DNA of 36,804 bases from Acinetobacter harbinensis (GCF_000816495.1 NZ_JXBK01000001.1:2234913-2271716); one strand, 5' to 3'. Positions 21,992 through 31,364 are shown, counted from the first letter of the stretch. The notes: generated by a model not told the origin, from the sequence alone. Numbers and translations: made by a program.

Positions 21992-24900
21992 TTAAGATAA
22001 AGTTTTGGCTTTAAAGCCAGATCGAATCAACACGTACATCAGCGGAATAAAAATGAGCACCAATAATGTAGCAAAGGTCACGCCGCCCAACACACTGACA
22101 CCAATTTCTTGTCGACTGGCCGCGCCTGCACCCGAGGCAAACACCAATGGCGTAATACCGGCGGCAAAAGCCAATGATGTCATTAAAATAGGGCGTAAAC
22201 GTAAGCGTGCGCCTTGTAAAGCTGCATCCAACACACTGTGTCCATCGGCTTGTGCCAAAGCAGCAAATTCAACAATTAAAATGGCATTTTTACACGACAA
22301 GCCCATGGTGGTCAGTAAAGCAATCTGAAAATAAATATCATTGGGGAAACCACCGATATAGCTAAATAAAATATTGCCGCCAATCCCCAGTGGAATTACG
22401 CTCATCACCGCCGTTGGAATACTCCAACTTTCATACAGCGCAGCCAAACATAAAAAGATAAAACCCAACGAGAGCAAATATAACCATAAAGCTTGATTAC
22501 TGGATTTTTGTTCCTCATAGGATAAACCGCTCCACGCCACATCAATACCAGATTGCTGTGACACCAGTTGCAGCACATCCTGCATGGCAGAACCTGAACT
22601 GCTTTGCCGAGCAATATCGGCCTGCATTTGTACCGCAGCATAGCCCATATAACGATTGACCACTTCCGGCCCACCACTCCACGTCACATTGGAAAAATTT
22701 GCAAAGGAGATCATTTGATTCAAATCATTGCGCACATACCATGCATTTAAATCCTCAGGTTTCGATCTAAATTGCTGATCCCCTTGCATAATCACGCGTT
22801 TGATTCGACCCCGATCAATAAAATCATTAATATAACTGCCGCCCCAAGCACTGGATAAAGTACTGTTAATCGCTGTTTGCGATAGACCATTCACCAATGC
22901 CAGTTTTTGATCAACATCAACCTTGAGCTGCGCTTTGTCCGGATTAGATTGTTTATCTAAATTCTCAAAACTTTGATAGTGCTTGGCTTGCTGCTGGAGC
23001 TGCTGAAACTGGCTTTCTAAATAGGGCCGCCCCTGACCATTGATATCGCGCACCCAAAAATCCAGTCCATCGGTTTGCCCTAACCCTCGAATAGACGAGG
23101 GCAAACTGACATTAATTTGTGCCTGTGGATGTTGCTTTAATACCTTTAAAGCACGCTCTCGAATGGCTTGTGCAGAATTTTGCGCACCGATACGTTCATC
23201 CCAATGCTTTAATGCAATAAATCCCTGCCCCAGATTCTGCCCTGTGCCGGAGAAGTTACGCCCATAGCGAATCATCACCAAATCGACATTGTTTTTTTCA
23301 TGCTCTAGAAAATACTGCCGAATTTGCTCACCGACTTCTTGGCTTTTGGACATTGGCGCCCCATCGATTAGTTTAAACTGCACGTTTAAAACACCTTGGT
23401 CTTCACTGGGAATAAAACTGGTCGGTAAGGCCCGATAGAACAAGGCAAAAACAGCCAGTAAAGCGACAAAAATGCTCAAACTAATGGCTTTGTGTTGAAT
23501 CATTGAATGAACTGATTTCAGATAATAAAATTTTAACTGCTCTAATTTTTGATTAAACCACGTCGCCCATTTCGCAGCCTGCGCATGGGGCTTTAAAATC
23601 ACGCTGCATAATGCAGGGGTTAAAATCAGAGCCACAGCCAAAGATAAGCTCATTGCCGCCACCAAGGTGATGGAAAATTGTCGATAAATCACCCCTGTTG
23701 AGCCGCTAAAAAACGCCATCGGAATAAATACCGCGGTTAACACCACAGTAATCCCAATCAGCGCACCGCCAATCTCTTGCATGGATTCAATCGAAGCTTG
23801 CTGAGCGGTGAGGCTTTTCTCCTTCATTAGACGTTCTACATTTTCAACCACCACAATGGCATCATCAACCAACAAGCCAATTGCCAATACCAACGCAAAT
23901 AACGTTAAGGTATTCAGGCTCATTCCCAGTACATATAACACCGCCATGGTGCCTAAAATCACCACTGGCACGGTAATGGTCGGAATTAAAGTGGCACGCC
24001 AATTTTGCAAAAATAAAAACATCACCACGATCACCAACGCAATCGCTTCAAACAGAGTTTTCACTACCTCTTTCATTGACTCTTTAACAAAGGGCGTATT
24101 ATCACGCGGATAAACCAGCTTATAACCCTCTGGCAATTGTGCCGTTAAATGATCAACCTGCGCCTGAATTAATGCTGACGTGGTTAAGGCATTGGCACCT
24201 GAGGCTAAGGAAATACTCAAGGCCGCCGAAGGGAAACCATTAATCGTATTAAAGGATTGATAGTTCTCTGCGCCCAACTCAACCCGTGCCAAATCTTTGA
24301 GGTAAATAAAACTGCCATCACGGCTAGATTTAACAATAATATTTTCAAATTCAGCCACCGTTTTTAAACGTGAGCCTGAGGTGACTTTGGCATTTAAATA
24401 TTGATCATCTAAGCTGGGTAAATCACCAATTGCACCGGCTGCCACTTGCGTGTTTTGTGCTTCAACTGCAGCGCGAATATCACTGGGCATTAAACTATAT
24501 TGTTTGAGTTTTAACGGATTCAGCCAAATACGCATCGCATATTGCGAACCAAATACATCCACTTCCCCAATGCCTTCAATGCGCGCTAAGTCTTGTTCTA
24601 AATGCGTCATCATATAATCAGACAAAGCAATGTTGTCACTTTTACCCGAAGCATCATATAGACCAATCACCATATGCGTATCGCCCAGCGATTTAAACAC
24701 ATTGACACCTTGGCGCTGTACATCCTGCGGTAAACGGCTCATCACACCATTAATTGCATTTTGCACTTGGACTTGTGCGGTGTCTGGATTGGTGCCATTT
24801 TCAAAACTAATATTGATGCGACTGCGTCCCGATGAATCACTACTGGAACTAAAATACAGTAAATTATCAATGCCTTTAATTTGCTGCTCTAAGACTTGCG

Positions 24901-25087
24901 TCACGCTGTCTTCCACCGCTTCTGCCGATGCACCGCTATAGGTTGCACTGACCGTAATCCGTGGTGGTGCAATATCAGGATAACGTTCAACCGGCAAATT
25001 CAGCACGGCAAAAAGCCCGAACGCCATCACAATGATGGCCAGCACACCGGCAAAAATAGGACGTTGAATAAAAAATTTTGACAGCAT
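21992..25087 (-). CDS. RND-family (HAE1 type) multidrug efflux transporter, inner-membrane pump
   Basis: A 1031-residue proton-driven exporter of the AcrB/AdeB type. The N-terminus 'MLSKFFIQRPIFAGVLAIIV' is the first of 12 membrane helices, with large periplasmic loops between helices 1-2 and 7-8. The proton-relay residues are present: D408-D409 in 'GLLVDDAIVVVENVERLM' and K933 in 'GLSCKNAILIVEFA'. Other family marks are 'ATYSGASAEAVEDSVTQVLE', 'FENGTNPDTAQVQVQNA' and 'RLRPILMTSLAFAAGITPLV'. No membrane-fusion or outer-membrane partner gene is adjacent: upstream lies the divergent dgkA and downstream mgtE, so partners must be encoded elsewhere. Substrates cannot be inferred from sequence alone. 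I do not assign a specific Ade name. Confidence 0.93.
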   Translation of the reverse strand: MLSKFFIQRPIFAGVLAIIVMAFGLFAVLNLPVERYPDIAPPRITVSATYSGASAEAVEDSVTQVLEQQIKGIDNLLYFSSSSDSSGRSRINISFENGTNPDTAQVQVQNAINGVMSRLPQDVQRQGVNVFKSLGDTHMVIGLYDASGKSDNIALSDYMMTHLEQDLARIEGIGEVDVFGSQYAMRIWLNPLKLKQYSLMPSDIRAAVEAQNTQVAAGAIGDLPSLDDQYLNAKVTSGSRLKTVAEFENIIVKSSRDGSFIYLKDLARVELGAENYQSFNTINGFPSAALSISLASGANALTTSALIQAQVDHLTAQLPEGYKLVYPRDNTPFVKESMKEVVKTLFEAIALVIVVMFLFLQNWRATLIPTITVPVVILGTMAVLYVLGMSLNTLTLFALVLAIGLLVDDAIVVVENVERLMKEKSLTAQQASIESMQEIGGALIGITVVLTAVFIPMAFFSGSTGVIYRQFSITLVAAMSLSLAVALILTPALCSVILKPHAQAAKWATWFNQKLEQLKFYYLKSVHSMIQHKAISLSIFVALLAVFALFYRALPTSFIPSEDQGVLNVQFKLIDGAPMSKSQEVGEQIRQYFLEHEKNNVDLVMIRYGRNFSGTGQNLGQGFIALKHWDERIGAQNSAQAIRERALKVLKQHPQAQINVSLPSSIRGLGQTDGLDFWVRDINGQGRPYLESQFQQLQQQAKHYQSFENLDKQSNPDKAQLKVDVDQKLALVNGLSQTAINSTLSSAWGGSYINDFIDRGRIKRVIMQGDQQFRSKPEDLNAWYVRNDLNQMISFANFSNVTWSGGPEVVNRYMGYAAVQMQADIARQSSSGSAMQDVLQLVSQQSGIDVAWSGLSYEEQKSSNQALWLYLLSLGFIFLCLAALYESWSIPTAVMSVIPLGIGGNILFSYIGGFPNDIYFQIALLTTMGLSCKNAILIVEFAALAQADGHSVLDAALQGARLRLRPILMTSLAFAAGITPLVFASGAGAASRQEIGVSVLGGVTFATLLVLIFIPLMYVLIRSGFKAKTLS

Positions 25088-25423
25088 AAGACAGAATCGC
25101 AGGGTAAAAGATGAGATAACTAAATCTTAAAAATACACTTTTAAGTGCGCACATTTATATTGATAGTCAATGACGACAGATTAAAACGCAATCACGGTTA
25201 ACAGAAAAATAATTTTTCCGGCTAAATAAGTAGAAATCATGAAGCTTCAGCATTAAAGTCATGCTTCATCTCAGCATACTTTCTATCTTTAGCTTGTGGG
25301 CTTTAGCGCAAATCGAGACTGCTATCTCTTGTGAATGAAAAAATTAACCATTGCACAGTCTAAATTAATCTTTGTTTAATAAATCTAGTCTATCTTATCG
25401 AAAATTTATGAAAAAATTTAGCT
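25088..25423. other. Divergent intergenic region RND pump / dgkA with repeat
   Basis: These 336 nt hold both promoters, neither matching consensus well. The notable structure is an inverted repeat ATGAAGC (25239-25245) with GCTTCAT (25263-25269). It overlaps the palindrome GAAGCTTC (25241-25248) and is flanked by a direct repeat of TCAGCAT (25247-25253, 25271-25277). This could be an operator for the pump gene. No gene is visible. Confidence 0.45.
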
Positions 25424-25798
25424 ATGAATCAATCTTCACCCTTTAAAGGTAAAACCGGTATCAAGCGCATTTTAAATGCGACCTCATATTCTATTGCCGG
25501 CTTTAAAGCTGCGTTTAGCAATGAAGAGGCCTTTCGGCAAATTGTATGGATTAATATCATTTTAATTCCAATAAGTTTTTTTGTTGATGTCTCACGCGTC
25601 GAACAAGCGCTGATGATTGGCGTGTGTTTACTGGCCATCATTATCGAATTATTGAATTCCGCCATTGAAGCAGTGGTTGATCGTATTTCACTCGATCAAC
25701 ATCCGCTGTCTAAAAATGCCAAAGACATGGGCAGTGCTGCGCAATTTGTCGGATTAAGTATCATTGTCGTGGTTTGGCTGCTGATTTTAATTCCTTAA
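25424..25798 (+). CDS. dgkA: Diacylglycerol kinase
   Basis: DgkA is a small trimeric inner-membrane enzyme that phosphorylates diacylglycerol with ATP, returning the lipid left over from membrane-derived glucan synthesis to phosphatidate. The 124 residues equal the family length. An N-terminal amphipathic helix ('GIKRILNATSYSIAGFKAAF' with 'NEEAFRQ') precedes three membrane helices. The active-site signature 'IIIELLNSAIEAVVDRISLD' is intact, followed by 'SKNAKDMGSAAQFVGLSIIV'. It is divergent from the RND gene and ends in a terminator at 25810, so it is monocistronic. Confidence 0.95.
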   Translation: MNQSSPFKGKTGIKRILNATSYSIAGFKAAFSNEEAFRQIVWINIILIPISFFVDVSRVEQALMIGVCLLAIIIELLNSAIEAVVDRISLDQHPLSKNAKDMGSAAQFVGLSIIVVVWLLILIP

Positions 25799-25809
25799 AA
25801 CCACAAGAT

Positions 25810-25837
25810 AAAAAGCACTGATCTAGAGTGCTTTTTT
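25810..25837 (+). terminator. Terminator after dgkA
   Basis: AAAAGCACT pairs with AGTGC plus TTTTTT around GATCTAG, 12 nt after the dgkA stop codon. Confidence 0.75.
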
Positions 25838-25858
25838 AGCGCTTTATATTGAAGCTAT

Positions 25859-25888
25859 AAAAAAACCCTGCTTGCGCAGGGTTTTTTT
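25859..25888 (-). terminator. Terminator of aceA (bidirectional)
   Basis: CCCTGC (25866-25871) and GCAGGG (25876-25881) with a TTGC loop are flanked by seven A and seven T. On the minus strand it lies about 17 nt after the aceA stop and is a strong intrinsic terminator. Confidence 0.88.
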
Positions 25889-25904
25889 GAATCAGTGTGG
25901 AGGA

Positions 25905-27506
25905 TTAACCGCCAAATTGGTTCATGGTATTTTTAGAGTCATCACCAGCTTTCAATGCATTGTCGCCAGCGAAGATTTCTTTGTGATCATCACCGATGTC
26001 AGAACCAGCCATTGCTTGGTGCTTAACACATGCGATTGTACCGCGGATTTCTTTACGTTGTACGCCAGCAACATAAGCAAGCATACCTTGGTCGCCGAAG
26101 TAACCTTGAGCAAGCTCATGTGTAGACAAAGCAGCTGTGTGGTAAGTCGGAAGTGTGATCAAGTGATGGAACACACCCGCTTCACGTGCAGCGTCAGCTT
26201 GGAATGTACGGATCTTGTCATCAGCATCAGCAGCCAATTCAGTTTCGTCATACTCAGCGCTCATTAATTTAGCACGGTCATACGCAGAAACGTCTTTGCC
26301 TTCAGCAACAAAACGGTCATAAGACTGTTGACGGAAGTTTAAAGTCCAGTTGAATGATGGGCTGTTGTTATAAACAAGCTTCGCATTTGGAACTGATTCA
26401 CGTACACGGTTTACCATGTGAGCGATTTCGTCAACGTTTGGCGTTGCAGTTTCAATCCAAAGTAAATCAGCGCCATTTTCCAAGCTAGATACACAGTCAA
26501 GTACCACACGGTCAATTTGCGTGTCAGCACGGAACTGATATAAACCAGAAGGTAAACGCTTAGGACGGTGTAATTTACCATCACGTTTGATTAAGATTTC
26601 GTCTTCTGCAGCATCAGCAATATCAATTTCAGAAGTTTCTAGGAAACTAATGTACTGAGAAGCGATATCACCTGGCTCTTTAACCACTGGGATTTTTTGA
26701 GTCAAGTCAGCGCCTTCAGAGTCAGTACGCGCAACGATAATACCGTTATCAACGCCCATTTCTAAGAATGCATAACGAAGTGCATGGATTTTAGCGATAA
26801 AGTCTTCATGTGGAACCGTAACTTTACCCGCTTGGTGACCACATTGTTTCGCATCAGAAACTTGGTTTTCAATTTGTAGTGCACAAGCACCCGCATCGAT
26901 CATTTTCTTAGCAAGTAAATAAGTGGCTTCTTCGTTACCAAAACCAGCATCGATGTCCGCAATAATTGGTACAACGTGAGTTTGGAAACCGTCGATTTGT
27001 GCAGTAAGTTCAGCTGCTTTAGCTGTATCGCCTGCTTCGTTGGCTTTTTTAAGCGCACGGAACAAATCGTTCATTTCTTTGGCATCAGCTTGACGAAGGA
27101 ATGTGTAGATTTCTTCGATTAACGCAGGTACTGAAGTTTTTTCGTGCATAGATTGGTCAGGAAGTGGACCGAATTCTGAACGAAGTGCAGCAACCATCCA
27201 ACCTGATAGGTAGATGTAGCGTTTATCAGTAGTACCAAAGTATTTTTTGTTGGCAATCATTTTTTGTTGAGCGATGAAACCATGCCAGCAGCCTAAAGAC
27301 TGAGTGTACTGGCTAGAGTCAGCGTCATAGTCAGCCATATCTTTACGCATGATGTCAGCAGTATATTTCGCAATGTCTAAACCAGTTTTGAAACGGTTTT
27401 GCATTTGCATACGTGCAGCATCTTCAGGGCTAATGTCACGCCATGTGTCGCCGAATTTTGCTTTTAATTCACGGATTGCATCAACCGCTGTTTGATATGT
27501 AGTCAT
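25905..27506 (-). CDS. aceA: Isocitrate lyase, large (about 530-residue) type
   Basis: AceA splits isocitrate into glyoxylate and succinate, the first glyoxylate-shunt step, needed for growth on acetate, fatty acids and other C2 sources. The 533-residue protein belongs to the longer isocitrate lyase group known from Pseudomonas and Acinetobacter, not the 434-residue E. coli type. The catalytic loop is K220-Q-C222-G-H224 ('AKQCGHQAGK'). Other marks are 'PIIADIDAGFGNEEATYLLA', 'IIVARTDSEGADL', 'LLWIETATPNVDEIAHMVN', 'KLVYNNSPSFNW' and the terminal 'GDDSKNTMNQFGG'. It is monocistronic, with a long A+T-rich upstream region shared with a divergent LysR gene, and works with MaeB in C2/C4 metabolism. 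Confidence 0.96.
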   Translation of the reverse strand: MTTYQTAVDAIRELKAKFGDTWRDISPEDAARMQMQNRFKTGLDIAKYTADIMRKDMADYDADSSQYTQSLGCWHGFIAQQKMIANKKYFGTTDKRYIYLSGWMVAALRSEFGPLPDQSMHEKTSVPALIEEIYTFLRQADAKEMNDLFRALKKANEAGDTAKAAELTAQIDGFQTHVVPIIADIDAGFGNEEATYLLAKKMIDAGACALQIENQVSDAKQCGHQAGKVTVPHEDFIAKIHALRYAFLEMGVDNGIIVARTDSEGADLTQKIPVVKEPGDIASQYISFLETSEIDIADAAEDEILIKRDGKLHRPKRLPSGLYQFRADTQIDRVVLDCVSSLENGADLLWIETATPNVDEIAHMVNRVRESVPNAKLVYNNSPSFNWTLNFRQQSYDRFVAEGKDVSAYDRAKLMSAEYDETELAADADDKIRTFQADAAREAGVFHHLITLPTYHTAALSTHELAQGYFGDQGMLAYVAGVQRKEIRGTIACVKHQAMAGSDIGDDHKEIFAGDNALKAGDDSKNTMNQFGG

Positions 27507-28293
27507 GACATTGTCCTGTATATAATTTTAGGATTTCATCAATCGAAGAGCTAAAACCCATTTGCTTTTAATCGCTTAGATTTATAGCCCTTCGTTGTTA
27601 TGGACACAGCTTAGAGGGAGTGCGCGGATTAATCCAATAGTCTGCGTTAATTTTCGGTATTTATTTAAAAAATATGTAGATCAAAGTCGTATTATAATTA
27701 TAGATAAATAATATAAGTTATTGTTTACCAATTAAAATTTATGCCATCTCATTGAAATAAATTATACATTTCGCATGCGTTTTGTTGTTTTTTTCTTTAT
27801 TAGACCTAAGTCTTAAACGTTATGAAATACTTTATTTACTGATTTTTGCACCATTTTGGCGATTCTCACCGCCCCAATTAACATTTTAATGCATGATCGG
27901 CTGCATGTTTATCCAACACCTATTTTTTAGACCTTGTTTTAATTTTACGCTAAAAAATTGAACACCCCCTTTTATCATCTGGTTCGTTTTAGCAAAATAC
28001 AGCTTTTATTTTTCAAACATAAAAGTTAATACGGCTCCTTTTAACTAAAAATATAGTCAGTTCTTTTTCTCGCAAGATGCAATCTAAAAACTCATTTTTG
28101 ATTAGCAGACTCATCGCTATATACAGTTCAAAACAATGACATTTGATACGGCAGCAAGCGCATAAAAAATATACATTCATCCTCTAAAATTAGCTTTTCG
28201 AGTCGTCTCTTCGCCATCATATTTTCAACACAAGCCTTGCTGCTTATGGCATAATCAGTATAATTTCATGGCTTTATTATCGGTATTTTCTTT
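27507..28293. other. Long A+T-rich divergent intergenic region aceA / LysR gene
   Basis: Nearly 790 nt without a supportable gene. It contains the palindrome GGATTAATCC (27626-27635) in the aceA-proximal part, several TATAAT-like tracts around 27690-27715 that make the aceA promoter impossible to place by eye, and the LysR promoter at 28237-28264. The length suggests regulatory sites or an undetected small RNA. Confidence 0.5.
28237..28264 (+). promoter_or_regulatory. Promoter of the LysR-type regulator gene
   Basis: TTGCTG (28237-28242) and a perfect TATAAT (28259-28264) are 16 nt apart, placing the start about 23 nt before the ATG at 28294. Confidence 0.65.
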
Positions 28294-29283
28294 ATGAATC
28301 TGGAGCGGGTCGATCTTAATCTCTTAATTTACCTTGATGTTCTTTTACGTGAAAAAAATGTCACCCGTGCAGCAGAACAACTTGGGGTCACCCAACCGGC
28401 CATGAGTAATATTTTACGTCGTTTACGTACTCTATTTAATGACCCGCTGTTGATTCGCTCATCCGAAGGGATGACACCTACCGAACGTGCTTTAGAGCTT
28501 CAGCCACGCATTCGCGATACTTTGGCTGATTTATCTATGATTTTAGAGCCACGTACCGAATTTCGTCCCTATACTTCAAATCGCGTGTTTCGCATTATGA
28601 CCTCGGATTATGCCGAAGCCACTTTAGTGCCACGTTTAGTCAAAGCCTTACGTTCTGAAGCACCGAATGTGGTATTGGACTTTTTAACGCCAAGTGATGT
28701 GTCGTATCGTGACATGGAACAAGGTAAAGTTGATTTAGCCATCAACCGTTTTAATGAAATCCCACAAAGTTTCCATCAAGTTTTAGTCTGGCGTGACAGT
28801 TTTTCCTGCTTACTCAACAATAAACATCCCGCAGCCAACAGCTTAAATTTGAAAAGTTATTTAGATGCACAACATATTTGGGTATCTAAAACCGGTATGG
28901 GCGTTGGGTTTGGGGTTAATCCAGAAAAACAAGCCGGCTTAGGTTGGATTGATCAAGCGTTAGAGCGTATTGGTCAAAAACGTAAAATTTCGGTCTTTAC
29001 TCGTCATTATCAAATGCCTGCGCTTTTGGCTTCCAATGTGGATTTAATTGCTACCTTGCCAAGCCGTATTGCACATCTACAATCCAATAATTCTAATTTA
29101 TTGATTAAAGATCCGCCTTTTTATATTCCTGAATTTGAATTAAAAATGGCATGGTGTCCGTTACTGCATCATCATCCGGCGCATCGTTGGTTACGCCAGC
29201 TTATTTTGTACGTGGCACGGCAAATGATTGAAGAAGAAAATCGTGATTTTTTAACCAATAATTCACAATTTTCTCACTATTAA
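28294..29283 (+). CDS. LysR-type transcriptional regulator
   Basis: A 329-residue LTTR. Residues about 5-65 form the winged helix-turn-helix ('VDLNLLIYLDVLLREKNVTR', 'AAEQLGVTQPAMSNILRRLR', 'FNDPLLIRSSEGMTPTERA'), followed by a linker helix and an effector-binding domain from about 95 ('RVFRIMTSDYAEATLVPRLV', 'GKVDLAINRF'). The effector is unknown. Most LTTRs regulate a divergent neighbour, and here that would be aceA, but the separation of about 790 nt is unusually long, so control of aceA is only a suggestion. The ribosome binding site is poor and the predicted leader is short. A terminator at 29336 isolates it from the next gene. Confidence 0.9.
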   Translation: MNLERVDLNLLIYLDVLLREKNVTRAAEQLGVTQPAMSNILRRLRTLFNDPLLIRSSEGMTPTERALELQPRIRDTLADLSMILEPRTEFRPYTSNRVFRIMTSDYAEATLVPRLVKALRSEAPNVVLDFLTPSDVSYRDMEQGKVDLAINRFNEIPQSFHQVLVWRDSFSCLLNNKHPAANSLNLKSYLDAQHIWVSKTGMGVGFGVNPEKQAGLGWIDQALERIGQKRKISVFTRHYQMPALLASNVDLIATLPSRIAHLQSNNSNLLIKDPPFYIPEFELKMAWCPLLHHHPAHRWLRQLILYVARQMIEEENRDFLTNNSQFSHY

Positions 29284-29335
29284 GCATAAAAACGCTTAAA
29301 TTCCTCTTTTTTAAGATTATACTGAGCCAATTGAG

Positions 29336-29366
29336 GCGGTAACTCGCTTACCGCTTTTGCTCTTTT
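29336..29366 (+). terminator. Terminator after the LysR gene
   Basis: GCGGTAA (29336-29342) and TTACCGC (29348-29354) form a stem with a CTCGC loop, followed by TTTTGCTCTTTT. Confidence 0.75.
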
Positions 29367-29411
29367 CGTGTTAAAAACATTCTATAATAATGATGATCTA
29401 CAGGTGGATTC

Positions 29412-30746
29412 GTGAGCCTTTTCCAAAATATCTTCATCATCGCGATACTGATTGCAGGAGCCGGCTTTTTATCTTTGACAGAGATTGCGCTTGCCGGTGC
29501 GCGTAAAGTTAAGTTAAAAATTCTTGCCGAAGCAGGCGATGAACGCGCTCAAAAAGTATTAGACCTACAAGCCCAATCGGCTGATTTTTTTGCAGCCTCA
29601 CAGATTGGCTTAAATGCAGTGGCGATTTTAGGCGGTATATTAGGTGAAGCAGCTTTTCGCCCCTATATCGTCAATTTTGTCAGCCGTTTCTATGATGGCC
29701 CGTGGATGCAAAGCATTGGTTTTGCTTTGTCATTTACCTTGGTCACCTCGCTGTTTATTCTTTTCGCCGATTTAATGCCCAAACGCATGGCCATGATTGC
29801 ACCTGAAAAAATTGCAGTTTTGGTTATCAATCCAATTCAAATCTTTATTAAAGTCTGCAAACCGCTGGCATGGGTCATCAATGCCATTGCCAACTTGTTG
29901 TTCCGCTTATTTAAAGTCAATACCATTCGCGATGACAACATTACCTTTGCCGATATTTCCGCGGTGATGGATGCAGGCGCACAAGCCGGTGTACTGCAAA
30001 AGCAAGAACATCATTTCATTGAAAACGTGTTTGAACTTGAAGAACGTAATGTACCCTCTAGTATGACCACGCGTGAAAATGTGGTGTTCTTTACCTTAAA
30101 AGAATCAGAAGCCAGTATTCGTCAAAAATTGGCCGAATATCCGTATTCTAAATTTGTGGTCTGTAGTACCAATATTGATGAAGTGATTGGTTATATTGAC
30201 GCCAAAGATATTTTAGTGCGTATTTTAAACAATCAGTCTTTACTGCAACTCAATGAAAATACCATTCGTAATGTACTGACCATTCCTGACACCTTAACCC
30301 TGTCTGAATTACTCGATCGCTTTCGTTCTACTAAAGAAAAATTTGCGGTGGTGATTAACGAATATGCCTTGGTGGTGGGTGTGATTACACTGTCCGATAT
30401 TATGATTACCGTCATGGGCGACTGGGTCACTCCAATTGAAGCAGATCTGCAAATTATTAAACGGGATAACAATTCATGGCTGATTGACGGTAGTACGCCC
30501 ATTGAAGACATTAAACATGCCCTTGATATTGCAGAAATGCCGGATGATGAAAATTATGAAACCATCGCGGGCTTTATGATGTATAAATTACGCAAAATCC
30601 CCCGCCCTGCTGATGCGGTCATATTTGACGCTTATAAATTTGAAGTGGTCGATGTCGATCATTTTAAAATTGACCAATTGTTGGTGACGCGTTTACTCGA
30701 CAAACCACCTGAAGTCGATGATGCGCCTGAATCTACTGAATCGTAG
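29412..30746 (+). CDS. YtfL-like DUF21/CBS/CorC-HlyC membrane protein (CNNM-type transporter family)
   Basis: A 444-residue inner-membrane protein of the UPF0053 or CNNM-like group. Residues about 1-190 are the DUF21 domain with four hydrophobic segments ('FLSLTEIALAGARKVKL', 'AASQIGLNAVAILGGILGEA', 'SLFILFADLMPKRMAM'). About 210-340 are a CBS pair ('TTRENVVFFTLKESEASIRQ', 'FAVVINEYALVVGVITLSDI'). About 355-435 are the CorC/HlyC domain ('WLIDGSTPIEDIKHALDI', 'ETIAGFMMYKLRKIPRPAD'). It resembles E. coli YtfL in length and order. Relatives are linked to Mg2+/Co2+ or polyamine efflux; older annotations say 'hemolysin', which is not supported here. The start is GTG at 29412 with AGGTGG before it. 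The terminator at 30792 closes the unit. Confidence 0.88.
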   Translation: MSLFQNIFIIAILIAGAGFLSLTEIALAGARKVKLKILAEAGDERAQKVLDLQAQSADFFAASQIGLNAVAILGGILGEAAFRPYIVNFVSRFYDGPWMQSIGFALSFTLVTSLFILFADLMPKRMAMIAPEKIAVLVINPIQIFIKVCKPLAWVINAIANLLFRLFKVNTIRDDNITFADISAVMDAGAQAGVLQKQEHHFIENVFELEERNVPSSMTTRENVVFFTLKESEASIRQKLAEYPYSKFVVCSTNIDEVIGYIDAKDILVRILNNQSLLQLNENTIRNVLTIPDTLTLSELLDRFRSTKEKFAVVINEYALVVGVITLSDIMITVMGDWVTPIEADLQIIKRDNNSWLIDGSTPIEDIKHALDIAEMPDDENYETIAGFMMYKLRKIPRPADAVIFDAYKFEVVDVDHFKIDQLLVTRLLDKPPEVDDAPESTES

Positions 30747-30791
30747 ATTAGACACGCGTTTAGTTAAAATATTGTGCTTTATTTAAAACAT

Positions 30792-30831
30792 AAAAAAATG
30801 CCAGTCAGTTAAAGCTGACTGGCATTTTTTT
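30792..30831. terminator. Bidirectional terminator after YtfL-like gene
   Basis: AAAAAAATGCCAGTCAG (30792-30808) and CTGACTGGCATTTTTTT (30815-30831) form a 17-bp perfect stem with a TTAAAG loop, serving both convergent genes. Confidence 0.9.
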
Positions 30832-30854
30832 ATGTTTGGTTTTAACGGTAATAA

Positions 30855-31364
30855 TTATCTAGAATTTTCGATTAACTTTTCAATAACAAGCTTATAGTGA
30901 ATATCAATATCATCTTCTAAAATAGCATAGGCATTGTCAAATTGTACCATCGGCCAACCGGCTTTCCAAAATGGAAAAATATTATGCAAATCACTGGTCA
31001 CCACGGCATCTTCACGCAGAATCGCTTGCGCCACTTGAGACAATACTTGCGCAGTTTCAGCGCCATCAATGGCCATGTAATCAATACCACGGACTTTTAA
31101 AATACGAATTCGATCTTTTTTATATTTAATTTTTTTAGCTTGCCCTGCATTTAAACCTAAAGCCAAAGTCACTGCTTCAACAAAGTTTTTCTCAAAGGCA
31201 TTATGCAAAGCCACAATCGCTTTTTTATGTGCATCTTGACGACCAACTTTACCACCCTCACGAATCATCTCTTTCGCTTCAATATTTAGCTCATCATTTT
31301 TCATGGACTGTAAAATATCTAAAACTTCGATATGGCTTAAAGATGCAGGAGATTGATCAGTCAT
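30855..31364 (-). CDS. Conserved-looking protein of unknown function
   Basis: A 169-residue soluble protein without signal peptide or membrane segment. I do not recognise its family. The N-terminal half is helical and lysine-rich ('DAHKKAIVALHNAFEKNFVE', 'AGQAKKIKYKKDRIRILKVR'). The middle has 'GIDYMAIDGAETAQVLSQVA', and the C-terminal part has 'TSDLHNIFPFWKAGWPMVQF' followed by an acidic tail region 'ILEDDIDIHYKLVI'. Codon use is like its neighbours, so it appears native. It is flanked by a bidirectional terminator and, upstream, a divergent membrane protein also of unknown role; shared function is speculative. Confidence 0.75.
   Translation of the reverse strand: MTDQSPASLSHIEVLDILQSMKNDELNIEAKEMIREGGKVGRQDAHKKAIVALHNAFEKNFVEAVTLALGLNAGQAKKIKYKKDRIRILKVRGIDYMAIDGAETAQVLSQVAQAILREDAVVTSDLHNIFPFWKAGWPMVQFDNAYAILEDDIDIHYKLVIEKLIENSR

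Noticed and set aside
25872..26267. 131-codon plus-strand ORF
   Set aside because: It lies wholly antisense to aceA, whose frame and catalytic motifs are clear, and its translation is Cys- and Ser-rich without family features.
29412..30746. Annotation of the CBS-domain protein as a hemolysin
   Set aside because: The domain order DUF21-CBS-CorC/HlyC matches YtfL/CNNM-type membrane proteins; nothing supports a pore-forming toxin.
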